Shown: positions 57,801 to 64,000 of the stretch, in pieces | Position numbering within the stretch: the first letter of the stretch is position 1 | Layout: every line of letters starts with the position of its first letter | Assembly: GCA_000733355.1 (NCBI GenBank) | Contig: JNVV01000032.1 | Span: 81,134 to 145,133, forward strand | Length of the DNA: 64,000 bases | From: Falciphora oryzae | Taxonomy: Eukaryota > Ascomycota > Sordariomycetes > Magnaporthales > Magnaporthaceae | Direction of reading: 5' to 3' | Position numbers and translations under genes: made by a program | Notes under the pieces: generated by a model | Database searches by the model: none | What the model saw: only the letters and a program-made list of their open reading frames with translations | Told to the model about the DNA's origin: nothing

Positions 57801-57905
57801 TTGACGAGCGACCCTCGCAAGGCAGCAGGCGACGCCAGGACTCAGAGCTCGGTGGCGACGGCTGGAGGCGCCGAGAGCGGTTATAACAGCAGCATGGAAG
57901 AATGA
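54900..57905 (+). CDS. frq: FREQUENCY, circadian clock protein
   Basis: Exons 54900-55164 and 55264-57905 predict 968 aa, near the 989 aa of Neurospora FRQ. The N-terminus has SSDESHETGQSDPRVWF-like family sequence. A coiled coil at ~137-163 (VIDDLTIENKRLKEELKRYK) mediates dimerisation in the family. The core AQLHIINVTPAFIRAAVSEK, with STKFQLSPDGNKIRWRGG, lies at ~460-500. A basic NLS (RKKRRVDG, ~608) precedes the segment PFCTDLSGDPGDVSP. Ser/Glu/Asp-rich PEST-like stretches follow. FRQ with FRH and casein kinase 1 inhibits the White Collar Complex that drives its own gene. The 99-bp intron is stop-free and in frame, so retention would insert 33 residues near residue 89. An in-frame frame upstream of 54900 lacks an ATG. 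Confidence 0.95.
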   Translation: MGSDLQPQVTKLSPQGHRLPRRSPSTRLSPPGKSGPAQNDGDGDGDLGSSGFLRRNSSDESHETGQSDPRVWFDRSNQNPAIDVDSMEGLYSLWVGIHAINHWHGEPPRQDIVLTSDVRSQVDSPYYQKRPASPRDGYSYDAKIPPRAAFPGNAGVPSLRPTVTQSSSADEFRSVIDDLTIENKRLKEELKRYKQFGTDLMRKDRLFEIKMHGLPSKKKRELEATLRDFASTLESSTETSTRHKKNKSGSRFNKSSGGTTSKHASSSSSNSRPVDSAYASMSTGPSTVQNSHTSASLSQRPHTSQRSNAQKVQSYLEDIPEGLYPRYLSMTEKDKQKLVVRRLEQLFTGEMNGPAIGTSDRTGRQQEPVLDAGKSSEMVREALIQVRKKSSRDNGSSNSNGDGGSGSGGGHGASGGGSGNGSRDSPQGPTPASEQRPTRPLDLDPDRIQVPSENMDYIRHLGMVPPQLDAGTKASMKNVSIDADGWVYLNLLCNLAQLHIINVTPAFIRAAVSEKSTKFQLSPDGNKIRWRGGTDGTRFSSDSGNTSSRDRSSDGDDSSDKSAGAHGQKRKFLAEGGDGSGPTSNKAATRSSTSVHYKPLFVQQSSFETSGELSSSQASGPEDSNFGNTSKWDYSGSGSSLRKKRRVDGAIVYYSGMPFCTDLSGDPGDVSPTTYMTSTNRETGSPEAPKVFRTLSGSSLPYRPLSNTEAYTEITKEAEGQASSGDDLSSDIDVSSDESEDGFGWHASAIGAKLEASPLELEACGLGGVQPDDHFLVVVITHRHRDRDSKRHKTRPHAFRERSDSTTATIMERFKSLKAASPGPVTLHRLEPKKRIDYISMQVKKLDPVPLPPAAMFMPPFSTSSSDNADAETTESELLDSEEPDALPSGLLFLPPERPGLLRADSNLAYPDGGEISPSDEEGEDSENPSDGMEIDGRRIAGPSRKRRPSVGGGGAHSAKHAARRSSLTSDPRKAAGDARTQSSVATAGGAESGYNSSMEE

Positions 57906-58603
57906 TTTGTATTTTTCGGGTCGTCCGAATCATATCCTCAACCAGCGCCTCTCTTCTTTTTCCTAATGTCTTCTGCAGCCGAGCGACTCATTCTAGGGAC
58001 ATATCCCACCATTTATTACCCATCTGTTTCCTTTTCATTCATTACCTCTTCAGCGCTCAAGACATGTTCCTCCTTTCTTGGGAAAGATAGATACCAAGGT
58101 GTTGCGACGGGTGCTCTGTTTTTGGGCGATGTTTTGTTGTAAAAATAAAAGAGGCGTTACATGGATTGGGCGGGAGCTGGATTGCATGTACTTATTCAGA
58201 TCGACCTGAAATCGCCAATTTAGCTACCAATGATGAACGAATTTCGCTAGTCCTCAACCAATCCGTAAATATCGATCATGGGCTCAACCTCGAGTTCGCG
58301 TGAATTCGGGATGACGGTGGTGTCGCCACCAAAACCCAAGCCGAGCTACCCCACGGTTTGCGCCAGGAATTGAGCAGCTACCCCGCCATAGAGCCGCAGC
58401 ACCGGTCTCCGTCGAAAGCTCCAGGTTACCCAGGCCAAACAAGCACGAGTGACTTCAGGCCGCGGAGTGGATCCGTGTCGTTGATATTTTCCAACATCGA
58501 TTTTATACAAACCGCGCCAGAACTATACTCGGAGCTTGAGCCCTGCTTTCGGACGGAAAGAGCGGAAAGGTATCAGTGTGACAAGGCTGGCTGAGTAGCG
58601 GCA
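57906..58603. other. Spacer between frq and prefoldin gene
   Basis: The 3' flank of frq and the promoter of the prefoldin subunit gene. An antisense frq transcript, known in Neurospora, would start around here, but nothing in the sequence proves it. Confidence 0.45.
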
Positions 58604-59803
58604 ATGTCAGGGAAAGGAAAGGAAACGGCGACGGCAGGGTGAGTTCAAGTCCTGTACTCTGGGGGTGGCGGCAGGCGGACCGCGGCGCGAGCTCATGGTG
58701 AACCGGAACAAACGAGAGTGCCCAACACGGGGCCTGTCTGCGCCGTCCGACACGAGCGAAACTAAACAATCCCCTCCCATACCTTCACCAGGGCCGAAGC
58801 GACGCCGTCAAACCCACGCGGGATACCCAAAGCACCGTTTGTCGACAATGTCGAGGACTACGTTTCGAGCCGAGCCGATGTGGAGGCCACACTCCAGCGC
58901 TTCCAGGAGATGATCTCGTGAGCCCAGCCCCTCGCGTGCGCGCACGCATACACCCAACACGGATATACATACACGCAGCATTCTCGAAGGTCCAGGGGAG
59001 GCCTCCATCGAGCAAATCGGGCGGCGGACCGAAAAAAAAAGCTACGAGAATGGGCGCGGGCGGATGGCCGAAGATGAGATGGGCTGACGTGCATCATCTT
59101 TGCCTCGTCGCAGCAAGTATCAGTTCATGGAGCTCAACCTACAGCGGCGGGTGGCAGGGCTCAAGGGAAAGCTGCCAGACATCGAAAAGACGCTAGAGAC
59201 GGTGCGGTTCCTGAAGCTGCGCAAGGAGGGCGACGACCCGATCGAGACGACGTTCGAGCTCAACGATACTCTGTACACAAAAGCCGAGATCCCGCCTACG
59301 GATGAGGTTTTCTTGTGGCTGGGGGCATGTTTTTCCCCTTTTCACTTCTCTCAGGCACTCTCTCTTTCCGTCCAGGGCCGATACGTTTCCAGCCGCCAAG
59401 ATTGCTGACAATGTCTGGACCGACACTCGTCCTTTCTCTCACTCCAGGCTAACATCATGCTCTCGTATCCGATAGCGGAGGCGGAGGAGCTTCTTGTGAC
59501 CAAGGAGAAGGCCGCGAAGCAGAGCCTGGCAAACTGCGAGGAGGATCTGGAGTTTTTGAGGGAACAAATTACGGTTCGTGGTTTTTCGTGCCCACCATCT
59601 GATCTACATGGGCACAGATATCCCGAGACTGACCTTTGGGGACGCTCGACCCTTGGCATCAGACAATGGAGGTTGCCATAGCAAGAGTGTACAACTGGGA
59701 CGTCGTGCAGAAGCGCAAAGAGAAGGCCGAGGAGGAGAAGGCCAGAGGGTCCGAGAAGGGAAAGACGGTACCCAAAAAGGCAAGTGTTGAGGAGGATGGT
59801 TGA
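58604..59803 (+). CDS. pac10: Prefoldin subunit 3 (VBP1/PAC10)
   Basis: Exons 58604-58638, 58792-58917, 59114-59324, 59448-59573 and 59663-59803 encode 212 aa. The alpha-type prefoldin fold is clear. A first coiled helix (EDYVSSRADVEATLQRFQEM, then KYQFMELNLQRRVAGLKGKL) is followed by the beta hairpins IETTFELNDTLYTKAEIPPT and VFLWLGANIMLSYPIAEAEE. The second helix is LANCEEDLEFLREQITTMEV...YNWDVVQKRKEK. Prefoldin hands nascent actin and tubulin to the CCT chaperonin. Intron 3 begins with GC (59325-59326, after LWLG) and ends AG, because no GT donor gives the required LGANIML join. The other introns are GT-AG. Confidence 0.93.
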
Positions 59804-61004
59804 GGCGAGGCAACGATGGGGGGCTTTTACCGGGTTTCCGAGGCGCGGCGGTGGGAAACCGTGCCATCGCTCGAGCGGGAGAGTTACGGCACAGCGAGTG
59901 TCTGAGCTTGAGCTGTACAAGCAGAGCAAAAGCAGGCAGGACCCGACGGCATGCTTGATATGACGTGCTCCTTTAGCCGAGTTTGTCTCGGTGTCTAGCT
60001 CGGAGTCCATGGGACAGCTAATATCTAGTGCCAAATACCGCCGTCGCAAGAGGGCCAAACCAGCCGAGGCAAGACTCGCCTGAATGGAGAGATCAAATAA
60101 ACAAATATTGCGGATCGGCGCGACGGGGGACGCGAGTTTAATGCCCCGTCAAGCTACAGACAGGAATTTCATCTTTGGAAACAACAATAGTGGTATGCAC
60201 TGCCGAGTCAGAACGCGGTGGTTGGATATCGTATGGGTGTCGGAACACCCAGGCTGGAGGCACTAGAGACAGGGGTTACGTAAGACAGCGGACACAAGCG
60301 CACATGGGAGCTAAAAGTGAATGAGGGGCTGTCTTGAAGAGCTTACCGCTCGACTCAACGTGAAGTTGCAGGGGCAAAGACAACACGGAATCAACATCGA
60401 GGACGAACCAACAACGAGGACCGACCCCTCTATGACGAAAATCTAGCCCTCGGTGCACCTCCTGAGTCGCTCCCCACAGTCGACTGCATAACGCACAAGG
60501 TAGGCCCGCGATTGTGAGCCCCGTCTGATGAAGCTGCTTTGGACTTTGTAAGCTAAGGCCAACCAACACGTCTCCAGTCTTAGGTGAGAGCAGTCCTTCC
60601 TCCTTCTGCCAGCCATCCTCTCGGCGGTCGGTGTTGGCTCCTCGGTGCACGACACAGAGGCCATTCATTTGCCATCTTCCCGGGCCTCGCGTCAACCTGT
60701 CCAAACCCCTCTTGCCAATTCCTGAGGCGACTCGTGCTGCGTTGCTTTTCGTTGCAGCTCTTAGTCCTGCTGCGTCCCATGAAACTAGACCGCCTATTTT
60801 TTGCCTAGCCTTTTTGCCCACTCTGACGCCCCCCATAGACCCCAGCAGACAGCAGAAGCCACCTCCTTCCCTTTGAATTTGTGTGCTGCTACTAGCCAAG
60901 TCCGACGACTTGTCGACATCCGCGGTTTGACTTCGAACCTCGATCACTCGCCCCTCCGACCCTTCGCCTCCCACGAAAACCCACACACATCTCCGCCGCC
61001 CACC
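59804..61004. other. 1.2-kb intergenic region before SEC14
   Basis: The prefoldin 3' flank and the SEC14 promoter and CT-rich leader. A 331-codon minus-strand ORF here is antisense to the SEC14 leader and first exon and has no family pattern. Confidence 0.5.
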
Positions 61005-62292
61005 ATGGCCGCCGCCGCGGAGACCAAACCCACTCCTCTGGAGCTGGATCCCAAGCACGACGACTATGACTTCCCCACCATCGCTCCCGTCGCCGTCCCC
61101 GGCCACCCTGGCCATCTGACCGCTGCCCAACAGGCCCAGGTCTCTCAGCTGAGGATGATGCTCGAGGCCCAGGGCTACACCGACCGTCTCGACACTCTGA
61201 CTATGGTATATGGAACAGGAAGTCCTTACTCTCTTTGTGGGGCGGCTGTCTGTGATGCTAACCTGGGCCATGTCACGGCTTCTTGGTGATTAGCTGCGTT
61301 TCCTGCGTGCGCGCAAGTTCGATGTCAACCTGGCCGCCAAGATGTGAGTCCTTGGTCTCCACAAGGACCACCAACCCCGGCTCTCCCTCGGGATTATACA
61401 TATACACATATTGACCACCGCATCTCTCTTCGGGCAACAGGTTCATCGACTGCGAGGCGTGGCGCAAAGAGACCAAGCTGGACGAGATCCTCCCCACCTG
61501 GGACTACCCCGAGAAGGCCGAGATCTTCAAGTACTACCCTCAGTACTACCACAAGACCGACAAGGTAAATTCAAGTACAAACATGGCGGGCGGAGTCTTG
61601 GGGGGCTAACGTGTTCGTTCTTGCTTTGCGCTTTTTAGGATGGCCGGCCCGTGTACATCGAGCTGCTGGGCAACGCCGACATCACCGCCATGAACAAGAT
61701 CACCACCCAGGAGCGCATGCTGACGAACCTGGCGGTCGAGTACGAGCGTGTGGCGGACCCGCGCCTGCCTGCTTGCAGCCGCAAGTCGGGCCATCTGCTC
61801 GAGACGTGCTGCACCATCATGGACCTCAAGGGCGTTGGCATATCCAAGGCCTCGCAGGTCTACGGCTACGTAAAAGCCGCCTCCAACATGTCGCAGAACT
61901 ACTACCCGGAGCGTCTCGGCCGCCTGTACGTCATCAACGCGCCCTGGGGCTTCTCGGGCGTGTGGGGCATCGTCAAGGGCTGGCTGGACCCCGTCACGGT
62001 CCAGAAGATCCACATCCTGGGCAGCGGCTACCAAAAGGAGCTGCTCGCCCAGGTCCCGCCCGAGAACCTGCCAAAGTCTCTCGGCGGCACCTGCGAGTGC
62101 GCCGGCGGCTGCGAGCTGTCGGACGCCGGCCCGTGGAACGAGAAGGAGTGGGCCCGCCCTGCCAAGTGGGAGCTCAAGCACCAGGAGAAGCAGAAGGCGG
62201 GCGGCGCCGCCGCCGCTCCGGCTCCCCCTGCCACGACTGAGGCTGCCCCTGACGCCGCGGCTGCCGATGCCACGGCGCCGGCCGCTACTTAG
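61005..62292 (+). CDS. sec14: SEC14 phosphatidylinositol/phosphatidylcholine transfer protein
   Basis: Exons 61005-61205, 61294-61343, 61441-61564 and 61639-62292 predict 342 aa. The N-terminal CRAL-TRIO-N region ([20 protein letters not shown], then [20 protein letters not shown]) is followed by the lipid-binding domain. Typical Sec14 blocks are [60 protein letters not shown] and [20 protein letters not shown]. After [18 protein letters not shown] comes an Ala/Pro/Thr-rich tail. Sec14 exchanges phosphatidylinositol and phosphatidylcholine and supports Golgi secretion. The 50-nt second exon keeps the frame. Confidence 0.96.
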
Positions 62293-62924
62293 GACCGGAA
62301 GCGGTCTTCCATCGGGCGACGATACAAGGGACTCTCTTGCCCTGGCCGATATTTTGATTATTGTTCACTTTTCTTAGCATATGCTTTCTTCCCAATGTTG
62401 CTTGTGCTAGATTCCGCTGGCATTTACACGGAGGTACTTTGGGGTGTAGCGCGAAGTATCGAATGCGGGTGGTGCTTTGGTGAATAGAATGCTTCTTGGT
62501 CGATTTCTCGCCTGTCCGACGAAAGGGGTCAGTGGGAAACAAAACGTGAACAGGGGATGTTGGTTTGTTGTCTCTTGTTTGTTTTTGGTTATTCGACCTT
62601 TCATGTCTCCAGCACCTATGTTTTCACTGCCACCAAGACACCCCTAGACAAACCTGTCCAAGCAAAACAAATAGATAGGTCCCTAGACTCTAGCGCCCAT
62701 AAAATCATGCATAGAACTTTCCAAATAATCATTATCAATAAGAGGGTTCGTAAAAGAAAAGAAACAGACTGCTTCTGCGTCGGCTTCGTGCCATGCTTGG
62801 TATCATGTCAGGCAAACGCAACCCCCATCCAACTATTGATTGTGGCAGTATAGCAAACCCAGGTTAACGCCCAAATAACGAAGCCAGCCAGTCAACACAT
62901 CTTGCTGAAGTGCACTCTGGCAAC
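62293..62924. other. Convergent 3' spacer
   Basis: 632 bp between SEC14 (plus) and the Mis14 gene (minus), AT-leaning and without recognisable features. Confidence 0.45.
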
Positions 62925-63747
62925 TCAGCGGCCGGCAATCACGTAGGTCCCCGCGGCTCTCGCCCTCTCCATGCGCGCCACGGTGGCAGGCATGTCCCTC
63001 TTGAGCTTCCCGAGCCCGTCGACGGCGGCGGCAAACGCCCGCTCCGCCTCGGCCGGCCTCTGCNNNNNNNNNNNNNNNNNNNNNNNNNNNNNNNNNNNNN
63101 NNNNGGGCGGCCTCGAGCGCGGCCTCGTCGGCGGCGACGCCCTGCCTCAGCGAGTCGCCCAGGCGGGATGCGGCGGCGGCGGGGACGCGGCGCTTGAGCG
63201 CGGCGATCTCGCGCAGCAGGTCCTCTTCTTCGCGGAGGAGGTCCGGGATGCAGTCGCGGAGGCGCGCGTCGAAGGGCTCGTACACGGCCTCTTCTTTTTC
63301 TTCTTCTAGCGGAGGAGGAGCGTTCTTGCCGCGGCGCTGTTTTTTGCTGTTCTTTTTCGCCGGCGGGGCGGGCAGGAGCGAGTCCGGGACGGGCAGGCCG
63401 TTGATGGAGATGTTTGGGGCGGCGAGGGTGAATGTATTTGCTATGTACTGTTTGTTGTATGTTTTGCCTCGTCAGCTTCTCGCCGTCTGTTTTTGTCACG
63501 CCGCTGGGCAAAACGGGGCGAGGAGGTCTGTGATTCGGAAGACAAGTGAAACGTCAAAAGAAAGCCGCACCTCGTTGACGAGCTCCTCGATGCGCACGCG
63601 CAGCTCGTCCTCCCCGGCGCCCTCGACGGGCGGGAATGCGGCGCCGATGCTCTCCTGGGCGGCGCGGCGGACGTTGCCGAGCAGGTAGGCAAAGTCCTCG
63701 GGCGACTGCAGCTCGACCTTGCGGTGGACCGAGGCTCCGCCGTCCAT
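62925..63747 (-). CDS. mis14: Mis14/Nsl1 kinetochore subunit, interrupted by assembly gap
   Basis: Exon 1 (63747-63571) encodes MDGGASVHRKVELQSPEDFA followed by YLLGNVRRAAQESIGAAFPP and EDELRVRIEELVNE. Exon 2 (from 63447) continues YIANTFTLAAPNISINGLPV, a Lys-rich linker, a coiled helix (LLREEEDLLREIAALKRRVP), then a 41-N gap. After the gap comes KLKRDMPATVARMERARAAG and the stop. These are hallmarks of the fungal Mis14/Nsl1 family, a subunit of the Mis12/MIND complex joining centromeric chromatin to the Ndc80 complex. The frames before and after the gap agree only if the true gap is 3n+1 bases. The product is about 230 aa. Confidence 0.85.
63064..63104. other. Assembly gap (41 N) inside Mis14 gene
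   Basis: Unknown bases in the coding region. The stated size is not compatible with one open frame. Confidence 1.
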
Positions 63748-64000
63748 GGTGGGAGACTATATTCAATTAACTAGTGTCGTCTGGCTGTCTTTTTGTCGCG
63801 CTTCAGGGAGGCTGTTCTTGGTTTGGCATCTCCGTTCCGTCGGTCGGATCGTTGTTTTCGTCCCTCATTTTTTGTTTACTCCATACCCGCACAAGCCAAT
63901 TGGCGAAGCCGGGCGCACGAGCACACGCGGGCGCCGCCCGCCTGCCTCAGCCCCTCGATTCAGCCCCGTCCCCGTCCGTGCGCGCGTGGGTGCCACCTTC
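63748..64000. promoter_or_regulatory. 5' flank of Mis14 gene
   Basis: This is the upstream side of the minus-strand Mis14 gene, GC-rich toward the window end. No motif was recognised. Confidence 0.4.

Noticed and set aside
60276..61271. A 331-codon minus-strand ORF
   Set aside because: It is antisense to the SEC14 leader and first exon and has no family pattern.

Overview
The window is nuclear DNA of a filamentous ascomycete (Pezizomycotina, most likely Sordariomycetes). The evidence is many protein genes split by short GT-AG introns (mostly 50-150 bp), a frequency (FRQ) circadian-clock gene, a DIM-2-type DNA methyltransferase with a BAH-like region, nuclear-encoded ATP synthase subunit c, and a spliceable tRNA-Asp. 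Two runs of N (40633-40803 and 63064-63104) are assembly gaps. Exon models were made by reading splice signals and protein family patterns by eye, so they are models and not transcript evidence.

Layout. 1-5010 (minus strand): a PHD-finger protein cut by the window edge, a mitochondrial family III CoA-transferase with a 32-nt micro-exon, and a small membrane protein. 6389-16540: a secreted protein with three copies of a four-cysteine module, a secreted GH5 glycosidase, a VPS9/CUE Rab5 exchange factor, and a Ser/Thr-rich secreted protein with a CBM19-like domain. 18694-22350: the DIM-2-like methyltransferase. 22758-24525: a small transposon graveyard, made of an inverted-repeat element that contains two solo LTR-like insertions, each with a perfect 5-bp target duplication. 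24673-30875: a mitochondrial, probably helical-repeat (PPR-like) protein, divergent from a MYST (Sas2-like) acetyltransferase. 33304-36450: ATP synthase subunit c and a tRNA-Asp. 36914-41821 (minus): GPI1, a 91-aa membrane protein and MDM35. 42396-51888: RRP6, tubulin cofactor C, Mediator subunit 9 and cofactor-independent phosphoglycerate mutase. 54900-63747: frq, prefoldin subunit 3, SEC14 and the Mis14/Nsl1 kinetochore subunit, which holds the second gap.

Most genes are independent housekeeping genes and not one pathway. Some themes recur: mitochondria (CoA-transferase, ATP9, MDM35, PPR-like protein), lipid and membrane traffic (GPI1, SEC14, VPS9, MDM35), chromatin (PHD, DIM-2, MYST), tubulin folding (cofactor C, prefoldin) and secreted carbohydrate-active or cell-surface proteins (GH5, CBM19-like, Cys-module protein). 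I found no secondary-metabolite cluster, CRISPR array or prokaryote-like operon. The least explained items are the three-module cysteine-rich secreted protein, the nested transposon island beside the methyltransferase gene, and a membrane-peptide small ORF inside the first intron of the phosphoglycerate mutase gene.
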